A stretch of DNA of 5,698 nt from an uncultured Bacteroidota bacterium (GTDB lineage Bacteria > Bacteroidota > Bacteroidia > Chitinophagales > Chitinophagaceae), in the NCBI GenBank assembly GCA_946479535.1, contig CAMLGP010000235.1:1-5698 (forward strand). The letters run 5' to 3'. Below the pieces are notes generated by a model. The model was not told where the DNA came from and made no database searches. It saw only the letters and a program-made list of their open reading frames with translations. Shown here in pieces: positions 1-5,698 of this stretch; positions within the stretch are counted from its first letter, which is position 1; the number at the start of each line of letters is the position of its first letter. Position numbers and translations under genes: made by a program.

Positions 1-1044
1 CCAGCCATGATCTGGATGTCTGGTACAGACAAGTTCAATGATTATTTCAATAAAACATGGCTGCAATTCAGTGGACGTACACGGGAACAGGAAAGCAATG
101 ACGGCTGGTTACAGGGTGTTCATCCGGAAGACAGGGAAAAATGTAATGATGTTTACCGCACGGCACTGAAAAAACAGGAAGGGTTTTACTTGGAATACCG
201 CCTTCGCAGATTCGACGGCGAATTTCGCTGGATTGCGGACAATTGTGTGCCCCGCCTCTCTCCCACGGGTGAATTTGCAGGTTTTATCAGCGCCTGTATA
301 GATATATCAGAGCTAAAAAAACTGGAACAGCGCAAAGATGATTTCATTAAAATGGCCAGTCATGAATTAAAGACACCCATCACTTCCATAAAAGGATATG
401 TGCAGTTGTTATTGAGCATTTACGAAGAAAGTAATGAGGAAAAATTGCGTACTGTCCAATCAACAGTAAAATCCTCTCTGACTACAGTTTCCAAACAGGT
501 ATCAAAACTTACAAGACTTATCTCAGACCTGCTTGATATGTCAAGGATTGAAACCGGTAAACTTGAACTTAACAACACGGAGTTTGACCCCGTATTACTG
601 GTAGAAGAAGCGGTGCAGGATGTCAGGCATACCACTTCTAAACACAGTATTATTATTCACAATGATTTTGAAGGTACGGTACAGGCAGACCGTGACAGGA
701 TAGCGCAGGTATTAATCAACCTGCTAACCAATGCAATTAAGTATTCTCCTTCTGCAGAATCCATTGATGTCTATATTTCAGGAGATGCTCATTCTATCGC
801 TATAAGTGTTGCAGATTATGGTATCGGGATAAATAAAGGTGAGCAGACGAGGATCTTTGAGCGCTTTTACAGGGTAGAAGGAAAAAATGAATTGACCTAT
901 CCGGGATTTGGTATTGGTTTATTTATTGCACAGGAGATCATACAACGCCACGGAGGAACAATTCTGGTAAAAAGTGAAAAAGATAAAGGATCAGTCTTTA
1001 CATTTACACTACCCCTGGTAAACAAAAACAATATTAATGAATAA
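1..1044 (+). CDS. PAS-domain sensor histidine kinase, C-terminal part (5' end outside window)
   Basis: This is a sensor kinase that autophosphorylates on histidine and passes the phosphate to a response regulator. The reading frame is already open at base 1 (Pro-Ala before the ATG at 7). The first residues, PAMIWMSG, are the usual start of a PAS core, so the ATG at 7 is probably an internal Met and the gene continues upstream. Numbered from that Met, a PAS_3-type domain with its PAC tail (RRFDGEFRWI, ACIDIS) covers about 1-103. The HisKA dimerisation helix follows with the H box MASHELKTP, phosphoacceptor His119. The HATPase_c domain has an N box (NLLTN, 238-242), G1 (DYGIGI, 270-275), F box (FERFY, 284-288) and G2 (GFGIG, 300-304). 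All catalytic boxes are intact. No membrane segment is visible in this part; more PAS, GAF or membrane domains may lie upstream. The stop codon overlaps the next gene by 8 bp, which suggests translational coupling to the receiver. Confidence 0.95.
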   Translation, partial: PAMIWMSGTDKFNDYFNKTWLQFSGRTREQESNDGWLQGVHPEDREKCNDVYRTALKKQEGFYLEYRLRRFDGEFRWIADNCVPRLSPTGEFAGFISACIDISELKKLEQRKDDFIKMASHELKTPITSIKGYVQLLLSIYEESNEEKLRTVQSTVKSSLTTVSKQVSKLTRLISDLLDMSRIETGKLELNNTEFDPVLLVEEAVQDVRHTTSKHSIIIHNDFEGTVQADRDRIAQVLINLLTNAIKYSPSAESIDVYISGDAHSIAISVADYGIGINKGEQTRIFERFYRVEGKNELTYPGFGIGLFIAQEIIQRHGGTILVKSEKDKGSVFTFTLPLVNKNNINE

Positions 1045-1417
1045 CCATTCTTCCCTAATCCTGGTTGTAGATGATGATCCGGATATCAGCATGATGCTGA
1101 AAATGATGCTTGAATACAAAGGTTACAAGGTGGTAACTGCTGAACGAGCCGATGAAATATTCCAGGCCATTTCCAGTAATTCTTTCAATCTGATCATTAT
1201 GGATATGCTCTTATCAGGAATTAATGGCACCGATATTTGCGTTCAGTTGAAAGGAAAGGAAAATACCAGCGGCATTCCTGTAATGATGATCTCCGCCCAC
1301 CCCAACGCTAAAGAGTTGTGCATGAAAGCCGGTGCCAATGATTTTATGGCCAAGCCATTTGATATGGATGATATACTGAATACCGTTGGTCGATTGGTTG
1401 CCAAACAGTCTAATTAA
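1037..1417 (+). CDS. Stand-alone CheY-like response regulator receiver
   Basis: This is a single receiver (REC) domain of 126 residues with no output domain. The motif VVDDDPD gives the acidic Mg-binding pair Asp12/Asp13. The phosphoacceptor is Asp56 (IIMDMLLSG), the switch hydroxyl is Ser86 (MISAH) and the conserved lysine is Lys106 (MAKPFD), so the site should be functional. The start overlaps the end of the kinase gene by 8 bp on the same strand, so the two are almost certainly co-transcribed and this is the likely phosphorylation partner. With no DNA-binding or enzymatic domain, it must act by protein-protein contact or in a phosphorelay; its target is not in the window. Family assignment is secure, and pairing with the kinase is inferred from the overlap. 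Confidence 0.95.
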   Translation: MNNHSSLILVVDDDPDISMMLKMMLEYKGYKVVTAERADEIFQAISSNSFNLIIMDMLLSGINGTDICVQLKGKENTSGIPVMMISAHPNAKELCMKAGANDFMAKPFDMDDILNTVGRLVAKQSN

Positions 1418-1949
1418 TTACCCATTTCTACCTTCTCCTCCATTGGGATGCAGAAACTGCTGGTTCCGGGCCTTGCCATATCTATCATAAATGGGGCGTG
1501 GCGACATTTATTTTAATAGTTAATCAGAAATTTTTATACCCATAAGCAGTATTAAGGGATGGTATAATATGAGAAGAAACGCCATCGGTTTCCCCATCAA
1601 TATGGCCCTTTCTTGTACCATTGCTGCTGAAAAATATCCCCAATTCCACAGCAAAACCCGGATTTGTAAGGTTGATTTTTGCGGCATGAATTTTTCTCCT
1701 GATTACCAAACGAAAGCAAATAGATCAGCATGGTGTTTAAGGATAAAGAGAGTAGAATAACAAGAGATAAGCAAACGGATTTTGTTTCAAGGTTGACTTT
1801 TGTCAGAGGACTAAAAGATGTTCAGGTCAACGGCGTTAAGGCAAAGAAAAAAAGAAAATTTAAACACTGGACAATGCCTTTGCAGGATGATGGTTACATC
1901 AAATGCAGAAAGCATGATCACAATTTTTTATAACCTAAAAATTAAAGTT
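1418..1949. other. Long stretch without a convincing gene
   Basis: About 530 bases lie between the receiver and the DUF1328 gene. Three open frames were weighed. A plus-strand frame at 1730-1933 (67 residues, very basic, with [11 protein letters not shown] in the middle) ends 16 bp before the DUF1328 start and is the best candidate for a small hypothetical protein. It has no recognisable motif and no clear ribosome site. A minus-strand frame at 1520-1687 (55 residues, hydrophobic C-terminal half) has AGGAGA just upstream of its ATG. A plus-strand frame at 1569-1760 starts directly on a TATAAT-like string, has no room for a leader and reads as random sequence. No tRNA-like fold, repeat array or T-tailed terminator was found after the receiver gene. 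The stretch probably holds the promoter and leader of the DUF1328 gene, but no TTG / TAnnTTTG pair of the Bacteroidota type could be placed with confidence. Confidence 0.5.
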
Positions 1950-2123
1950 ATGTTACGCTGGACAGTAATTTTCCTGATCGTTGCTATAGTAGCCGCTGTT
2001 TTCGGATTTGGTGGTATTGCTGCCGGAGCAGCATCTATAGCTAAAATATTATTCTTCATCTTCCTGGTATTGTTTATCGTTTCATTGATAATGGGACGTT
2101 CCGCATCCAGGTCGGATGTATAA
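1950..2123 (+). CDS. DUF1328-type small membrane protein
   Basis: This is a 57-residue inner-membrane protein. It opens [20 protein letters not shown] and continues with [21 protein letters not shown], the typical pattern of the DUF1328 (YtjA-like) family: a first membrane helix at about 4-20, a Gly/Ala-rich turn ([10 protein letters not shown], 19-28), a second helix at about 30-48 and a short polar tail (RSASRSDV). The length matches the family. The frame is open upstream to an ATG at 1818, but the ATG at 1950 was chosen because the family pattern starts exactly there and an A-rich leader (taaaaattaaagtt) precedes it. The biochemical role of the family is unknown. It is followed about 30 bp later by a strong intrinsic terminator, so it is probably a single-gene transcript or the end of one. 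Confidence 0.85.
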   Translation: MLRWTVIFLIVAIVAAVFGFGGIAAGAASIAKILFFIFLVLFIVSLIMGRSASRSDV

Positions 2124-2155
2124 ACTAGGTATTCATTTCAAAAGAGGGGCAAATC

Positions 2156-2190
2156 AAAACCGGCTTGCGAATCGGCAGCCGGTTTTTCTT
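2156..2190 (+). terminator. Intrinsic terminator after the DUF1328 gene
   Basis: A perfect 10-bp inverted repeat, AAAACCGGCT (2156-2165) and AGCCGGTTTT (2177-2186), encloses an 11-nt loop and runs into a T-rich tail (tttttctttt). It sits 32 bp after the stop codon at 2123. The stem also has an A-run on its left side, so it could work to some degree on minus-strand transcripts from the convergent topoisomerase gene, although the T-tract in that direction is short and interrupted. Confidence 0.88.
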
Positions 2191-2302
2191 TTATTAATAC
2201 CTTAGAGGTAAAGGAGAAATATAGTGGATCAGCACCACATCTGCAATGAGATACTCCCCGCTCGCAAGAAGATGCGCTATAGATATCACCAGTTCCTTTT
2301 CG

Positions 2303-3379
2303 CTAAATACATTTCTTAAGAATACACATCAGGATATCTTCACTTTGTGTAAACGATTCAGTTCCCCGTTTTCTTTTCGACTTTAACAGGTCAGCTGTGA
2401 CCTTTCCTTCTTCACAAAGTGATATCAATTGGGGATGGATATAATACTTTTTACAAACTGTTGCTGTATTCCCCAGCTTCTCACTTACTGCAGTTATCAT
2501 TTCCACCGTTGCCTTCTTTTTATCCTCCCGCCCAGCCAGATCCGGATTTTCCCGAAAATATTCTACAGCCTGTAATGACCCGGCCCAGGTCCTGAAATCC
2601 TTTGCACTGAATTCCTGACTGGTTATTTCTTTAATATAATTATTGACCATTCCGGAATCAATCGGATGCTGCTTACCCTCATCATCATAATATTGAAATA
2701 ATGTCTTCCCGGGAATATCACGACACTGTTTGATAATACTCGCCAGTTTCCGGTCCTTGAGTTTAATAGAATGATCGATCCCCTTTTTCCCTGTAAAAGA
2801 AAATGAAAGGGCTCCATTAAGGAACTTTACATGTTTGTCCTTAAGCGTGGTCAAACCATAAGACCCGTTCATTTTCTCGTACCCATTATTCCCGATCCGG
2901 ATATAGGTTTTGTCCATTAAGTTGATAGCGGTGGCCAACACCTTATCCCGGCTCAAATCTTTGCTTTTCATATCACTGCGGATTTTCTTGCGCAGTTTCG
3001 GCAGTGTTTTCCCAAATTCATAAAGCTTATGGAATTTGGTCTCATTGCGCAGTGCATTCCATTTGGCGTGGTAGCGGTATTGCTTCCGCCCACGGAGATC
3101 AGTTCCTGTAGCCTGTATATGACCGTTTGGAGATTTGCAGATCCAGACATCCTTCCAGGATGGAGGGATAGCCAGCTTGCGAATACGCTCAAGTTGCTGT
3201 CTGTCTCGCAACTGCTTTCTTCCTAAGAAATAAAGAAAGTTCTTCCCTCTCTTTTTCCGGGTAATCCCTTCGCTATCACTATTAATATAGGTTAGGGCCG
3301 CCATGGAAGCCGCGTGCCGGGCATCCCGCTCCGCTTTCAACAAGGCACGATGGGAAGGCTTGTTCTTCGTGTTCACCAC
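2303..3379 (-). CDS. DNA topoisomerase IB (poxvirus/bacterial type)
   Basis: This enzyme relaxes supercoiled DNA by nicking one strand through a 3'-phosphotyrosine, without ATP or metal. It has 358 residues, normal for bacterial TopIB. The N-terminal domain carries GKNFLYF (46-51), IPPSWKDVWIC (71-81) and the signature GHIQATGTDLRGRKQYRYH (86-104). The catalytic domain has Arg161 in YIRIGN, Lys198 in FTGK, Arg263 in KDFRTWAGS, Asn304 in LGNTATVCKKYYIHP and the nucleophile Tyr313. Asn in place of the poxvirus His is usual in bacterial members (Deinococcus TopIB is the known example). The first start in frame is GTG at 3379, shortly after an in-frame TGA. The first Met is residue 26, which would leave almost nothing before the conserved ALTYINSDSEGI block, so GTG is preferred with moderate confidence. 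The gene converges on DUF1328 and diverges from the split-barrel gene. Confidence 0.95.
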   Translation of the reverse strand: MVNTKNKPSHRALLKAERDARHAASMAALTYINSDSEGITRKKRGKNFLYFLGRKQLRDRQQLERIRKLAIPPSWKDVWICKSPNGHIQATGTDLRGRKQYRYHAKWNALRNETKFHKLYEFGKTLPKLRKKIRSDMKSKDLSRDKVLATAINLMDKTYIRIGNNGYEKMNGSYGLTTLKDKHVKFLNGALSFSFTGKKGIDHSIKLKDRKLASIIKQCRDIPGKTLFQYYDDEGKQHPIDSGMVNNYIKEITSQEFSAKDFRTWAGSLQAVEYFRENPDLAGREDKKKATVEMITAVSEKLGNTATVCKKYYIHPQLISLCEEGKVTADLLKSKRKRGTESFTQSEDILMCILKKCI

Positions 3380-3521
3380 TTCAAATCATCATTTTATACC
3401 GGAATGATGAAAAATCCATGCCACCTGTGGAAATAATTTCCCCGGTTCTTTATTTTAAAGTCAATTCCTTTTTCTTGGAAAGACTGGTATCACATTTGAT
3501 TTTTACCAGTAAACCGATGTT
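3380..3521. promoter_or_regulatory. Divergent intergenic region between topoisomerase IB and the split-barrel gene
   Basis: These 142 bp separate two genes transcribed away from each other, so promoters for both should lie here. On the plus strand there is CACATTTG at 3491-3498, one base from the Bacteroidota -7 consensus TAnnTTTG, with a TTG at 3475-3477. The 13-nt gap is shorter than the usual 19 or more, so this is only a weak candidate. No matching pair was found on the minus strand. Neither gene has an obvious Shine-Dalgarno site, which is common in Bacteroidota. Confidence 0.45.
3483..3510. repeat. Inverted repeat just upstream of the split-barrel gene
   Basis: ACTGGTA (3483-3489) and TACCAGT (3504-3510) form a perfect 7-bp dyad with a 14-nt spacer that contains the weak CACATTTG -7-like box. 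It ends 11 bp before the ATG at 3522. It could be an operator over the promoter or a weak leader hairpin near the ribosome site. A 7-bp dyad can arise by chance. Confidence 0.4.
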
Positions 3522-4007
3522 ATGACAAGAGATTTAAACCTTGGGTTTATTAGAGAAAAGATCAACCAGCTTAAAACGGCCGTAATGTATTGCATGAGTG
3601 ACAGTACCAACCGCCTTCAAAATGATGTAGTTAATGCCATTAAAGTAGATGATGAAGGACAGCTCTGGTTTATCTGTCGCGGACCGCACCCAGCCGTAAA
3701 AGAATACGAAAATACCTTCCCTGCACGCCTTTCTTTCTTCCGTAAAGGCTACGATTACTTTGTAGAGGTTAGCGGAAAGGCAACCGTAGTAAATGGAAAC
3801 TTTACAGGTGAGAAGGACGGCCAGCGCACACTTCTCGTGAAAATGAGCATGCTGAACATAGAATACACAGAACCTCATACACGCAAACCCAAAAACAGGA
3901 TTGAAACAATGCTTGAAAATGGATACAAATGGTTCCTTCGTACAGCAGCAACCAATCGCAGTCATGAATCAGTTCTTGCAAAACTTCACCAGACAAATTA
4001 TAATTAA
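3522..4007 (+). CDS. Pyridoxamine 5'-phosphate oxidase-like (FMN split-barrel) protein
   Basis: This 161-residue soluble protein has no signal peptide or membrane segment. Residues about 10-115 read like the split-barrel flavin-binding fold of the general-stress-protein-26/PNPOx-like group: a leading helix (IREKINQLKTAVMYCMS), a strand with VVNAIKVDDEGQLWFIC (36-52), then PARLSFFRKGYDYFVEVSGKATVVN (67-91), followed by a strand at 103-116 (TLLVKMSMLNIEYT). The C-terminal tail (about 122-161) is basic and helical, and WFLRTA looks like a cap. Family members bind FMN, F420 or haem, or have lost the cofactor; the residues here do not settle which, and the substrate is unknown. The gene is 8 bp upstream of a shorter protein with a similar layout, so the two are likely one transcript. 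It is probably transcribed from the divergent region shared with topoisomerase IB. Fold assignment is by pattern recognition only. Confidence 0.75.
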   Translation: MTRDLNLGFIREKINQLKTAVMYCMSDSTNRLQNDVVNAIKVDDEGQLWFICRGPHPAVKEYENTFPARLSFFRKGYDYFVEVSGKATVVNGNFTGEKDGQRTLLVKMSMLNIEYTEPHTRKPKNRIETMLENGYKWFLRTAATNRSHESVLAKLHQTNYN

Positions 4008-4015
4008 TCACGAGT

Positions 4016-4396
4016 ATGAATAAACCTCTACATAATAACCACAACGGCATACATGAAAAGATATGCTCCATCCAGATTGCCCTCTTAAGGTACAGGCAGG
4101 AAGGAAAGCAGATAACCCTCCACGTTAAGATTGCAGTAGATGAAGAGGACAAGATCAGCTGCGTGGTTTCGGAGGACCTTCCGGCCTACAGAATTCTGAA
4201 TAAAAATGTTATCCTGATACAAAAGGACCGGGATAACTTTATGTATATAGGAGGCCGCATTACCCGAGAATCAAAGAAGAATAAATTATTGCTCTCCATT
4301 GAAATAAAAAAAGCCTGCTGGTACATCCGTAAATCAAAAGGCAGTGTAACCTGGCTTCAGGAGAAATGCCAGTATGTACCTATGAAGGTTGCGTAA
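4016..4396 (+). CDS. Hypothetical protein, possible diverged relative of the upstream split-barrel protein
   Basis: This 126-residue soluble protein belongs to no family I recognise with certainty. It starts 8 bp after the stop of the split-barrel gene, on the same strand, so an operon is likely. Laid beside its neighbour, the order of elements is similar: IHEKI (12-16) against IREKI, VKIAVDEEDKISCVV (37-51) against VNAIKVDDEGQLWFIC, and LIQKDRDNFMYIGGRIT (67-83) against FFRKGYDYFVEVSGKAT, followed by a strand (LLLSIEIKKACWYI, 91-104). Identity is low and the region between these blocks is shorter, so common ancestry is an inference, not shown. It lacks the basic C-terminal extension of its neighbour and ends in a short Trp/Cys-containing tail. 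It may be a partner subunit or a degenerate, cofactor-free barrel. That it is a real gene is fairly sure from operon spacing and its even amino-acid composition. Confidence 0.72.
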   Translation: MNKPLHNNHNGIHEKICSIQIALLRYRQEGKQITLHVKIAVDEEDKISCVVSEDLPAYRILNKNVILIQKDRDNFMYIGGRITRESKKNKLLLSIEIKKACWYIRKSKGSVTWLQEKCQYVPMKVA

Positions 4397-4437
4397 CTTA
4401 TTTCTCCGGGCCCTATTCAATTCGGTATCCCTTTGCC

Positions 4438-4460
4438 ATGGTTCGTGTTTCACGGACCAT
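4438..4460. repeat. Strong intergenic hairpin without T-tract
   Basis: ATGGTTCGTG (4438-4447) and CACGGACCAT (4451-4460) form a 10-bp stem with a single T-G wobble (4443/4455) and a 3-nt TTT loop. It lies 42 bp after the stop of the hypothetical gene and about 100 bp before the next start. No run of T follows on either strand, so it is not a standard intrinsic terminator. It could be an mRNA 3'-end stabiliser, a terminator of another type, or a regulator binding site. Confidence 0.6.
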
Positions 4461-4558
4461 TGCGGTTTACACAAACTCCAGCAAGATAACCGGTTAGATT
4501 CCCTGAATTTCCTATTTTCCCCACTTTCCGTTGGCATCATTTTTTCATTATACAGGGT

Positions 4559-4765
4559 ATGAAACGAGTTTATTATAGTATAGCAATAGTGCTGGCAGTG
4601 GCCTGGGTAATGAGTTTCTTCATTTTAAGAGCAGGTGGTTCAGTGCATGCGCTTGCATTCTTATCCGGAATCTGTTGGGTCCATGGTACCATTACAATGC
4701 CTCAGAAGAAATATATGTTGGGCAATGAAAAGCTGGGAGAACTGAATGCTGACTCAGATGAATAA
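4559..4765 (+). CDS. Small two-helix membrane protein, lmo0937/DUF5670-like
   Basis: This 68-residue protein has two predicted membrane helices, about 5-23 (YYSIAIVLAVAWVMSFFIL) and 28-46, joined by RAGGSVH. The pattern of a short hydrophobic helix with a Trp, then FF, a GG turn and a His at the start of helix two matches the lmo0937 family of small membrane proteins (AVILxxxWxxGFFxxxxGGxIH). It differs in a longer polar C-terminal tail (PQKKYMLGNEKLGELNADSDE), probably cytoplasmic. The family has no known biochemical role. The ATG at 4559 is the only start that keeps the first helix at the N-terminus. The gene stands alone between a 162-bp spacer with a hairpin and the TamB-like gene 77 bp downstream, so co-transcription with the latter is possible but not shown. 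Confidence 0.72.
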   Translation: MKRVYYSIAIVLAVAWVMSFFILRAGGSVHALAFLSGICWVHGTITMPQKKYMLGNEKLGELNADSDE

Positions 4766-4842
4766 TCTGGATCACTTAACATACGTACAGCAAGCCACCA
4801 TCGTCTTATTTACTTCGAAAAAATGCAGGAATACCAACAGGC

Positions 4843-5698
4843 ATGAATCAGCCAACTACTAAAAAAAGTCCCCTCAGACGGCTGGGCAGGATTGTTCTAA
4901 AAACAGTGCTGTTTATTGTTGTGCTTTTCATTGTAATAGTCCTTTTGATACTTACCCCACCCGTACAAAATTTCCTACGCAAGAAAGCTGTCACTTACCT
5001 GGAAAATAAACTACACACTAAAGTACAGGTAGGAAGGATCTATATAGGACTCCCTAAAAAAATAGTAGTTGAGGACGTTTATTTAGAGGACCAGAGAAAA
5101 GATACACTACTATCCGCAGGATCAATGAAGGTGGATATGGCCATATTAAAATTGATCTTTAAACAGGAACTGGAGATCAATTCGGTTAAGCTTGATAATA
5201 TTACCGCCAGGGTGAACCGACAGGATTCGGATACCAGTTTTAACTACCAGTTCATTGTAGATGCCTTCAGTCCCACACCCAACCCCTCTCCTTCTTCACC
5301 CACAGATACAACTTCCTCCTCCATATCCATAAATTCCATAACACTCAATAAGGCCCGCCTGGTTTATGATGATGAGATTACTGGAACAGTCGCGGATGCA
5401 TGGATCGACCATTTTGATACAAAGGTGAATAAATATGATGCAGAACATCTTCTCATTGATGTTCCCTATATTAACCTTAATGGGATAGTGGCAAATTTCC
5501 ACCAGGTAAAACCGCTGCACGTTCCAAACGCTTTACCAGAAAGTAATGAAGTAAATACAACTCCTGTAAATCCACAGGTCACATTAGGCAAGGTTGCCAT
5601 TACAAAATCAAAGTTTGGATATTTCAATGATATTGATGCGCTATACACAAGCGCGGATATTGGCTCCCTGATAGTGGAACTGAAGAAAATAAACTTTG
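4843..5698 (+). CDS. TamB/AsmA-like envelope protein, N-terminal part (3' end outside window)
   Basis: An open frame of 285 codons runs off the right edge. The N-terminus is basic (KKSPLRRLGR), followed by one membrane anchor at about 17-38 (IVLKTVLFIVVLFIVIVLLILT) without a cleavage site, so the protein is anchored in the inner membrane with its body in the periplasm. The segment just after the anchor (NFLRKKAVTYLENKLHTKVQVGRIYIGLPKKIVVEDVYLEDQ, with later KVDMAILKLIFKQELEINSVKLDN) is the typical opening of Bacteroidota TamB/AsmA-like proteins, which form long beta-rich grooves and take part in lipid transport or outer-membrane assembly. Such proteins usually exceed 1000 residues, so most of the gene is missing here. 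A Pro/Ser/Thr-rich stretch at 144-160 (SPTPNPSPSSPTDTTSSS) looks like a flexible linker. ATG 4843 was chosen because it begins directly before the basic/anchor segment. The function is inferred from the family. Confidence 0.85.
   Translation, partial: MNQPTTKKSPLRRLGRIVLKTVLFIVVLFIVIVLLILTPPVQNFLRKKAVTYLENKLHTKVQVGRIYIGLPKKIVVEDVYLEDQRKDTLLSAGSMKVDMAILKLIFKQELEINSVKLDNITARVNRQDSDTSFNYQFIVDAFSPTPNPSPSSPTDTTSSSISINSITLNKARLVYDDEITGTVADAWIDHFDTKVNKYDAEHLLIDVPYINLNGIVANFHQVKPLHVPNALPESNEVNTTPVNPQVTLGKVAITKSKFGYFNDIDALYTSADIGSLIVELKKINF

Noticed and set aside
1563..1568. TATAAT string as a sigma-70 -10 box
   Set aside because: Bacteroidota use a different promoter consensus (TTG / TAnnTTTG), no TTGACA-like partner is at the right distance, and AT-rich hexamers occur by chance.
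1569..1760. 63-residue plus-strand open frame
   Set aside because: Its ATG lies directly on a TATAAT string with no ribosome site, the product has no motif or sensible composition, and it overlaps other open frames.
2224..2319. 31-codon plus-strand frame starting GTG after an AGGAG-like site
   Set aside because: It is too short, has a non-ATG start, shows no motif, and lies between convergent genes just after a terminator.
3029..3226. Plus-strand open frame inside the topoisomerase gene
   Set aside because: It lies fully antisense to a gene with complete catalytic motifs, so it is a shadow frame.
3802..4152. 116-residue minus-strand open frame, and a 143-residue one at 3534-3965
   Set aside because: Both are antisense to the split-barrel operon, are Cys-rich with random composition, and are shadows of the real genes.
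4334..4540. 68-residue minus-strand open frame across the end of the hypothetical gene and the hairpin
   Set aside because: The composition is random, no family match is apparent, and it overlaps a better supported gene.
4823..4846. Seven-codon leader frame (MQEYQQA) whose stop overlaps the TamB-like start
   Set aside because: It could suggest translational coupling, but a frame this short is expected by chance and has no attenuator structure or repeated codons.
5296..5648. Minus-strand open frames near the right edge
   Set aside because: They are antisense to the TamB-like frame, which continues unbroken to the window end and has clear family features.

Overview
The window looks like chromosomal DNA from a Bacteroidota bacterium, most likely of the Chitinophagaceae/Sphingobacteriales type. 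This is inferred from AT-leaning, A-rich gene starts without strong Shine-Dalgarno sites, a PAS_3-type hybrid-style histidine kinase, a Bacteroidota-style TamB/AsmA-like protein and several small stress-type proteins. No rRNA, tRNA, CRISPR array, insertion sequence or phage gene was seen.

Layout from left to right: (1) The 3' part of a PAS sensor histidine kinase enters from the left edge, open at its 5' end. It overlaps by 8 bp a stand-alone CheY-like receiver, so the two form a two-component pair. (2) About 530 bp follow with no convincing gene. (3) Next is a 57-residue DUF1328-type membrane protein, followed by a clean intrinsic terminator. (4) On the minus strand lies a complete poxvirus-type DNA topoisomerase IB with all catalytic residues. 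(5) Divergent from it, on the plus strand, are a pyridoxamine-5'-phosphate-oxidase-like (FMN split-barrel) protein and, 8 bp downstream, a shorter unassigned protein that looks like a diverged relative of it. (6) A 162-bp spacer holds a strong hairpin without a T-tract. (7) Then comes a 68-residue two-helix membrane protein resembling the lmo0937/DUF5670 family. (8) The N-terminal 285 residues of a TamB/AsmA-like envelope protein run off the right edge.

How they fit together: the kinase/receiver pair is a signalling unit whose input lies partly outside the window and whose output is not visible. The small membrane proteins (DUF1328, lmo0937-like), the split-barrel protein and topoisomerase IB are the sort of genes that gather in stress or accessory regions of soil Bacteroidota. 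That reading is inference from family composition, not something the sequence proves. The TamB-like gene is an envelope-biogenesis gene and may be unrelated.

No clearly novel multi-gene system was found. The most worthwhile leads are the tandem split-barrel-like pair, the intergenic hairpin at 4438-4460, and the dyad just upstream of the split-barrel gene.
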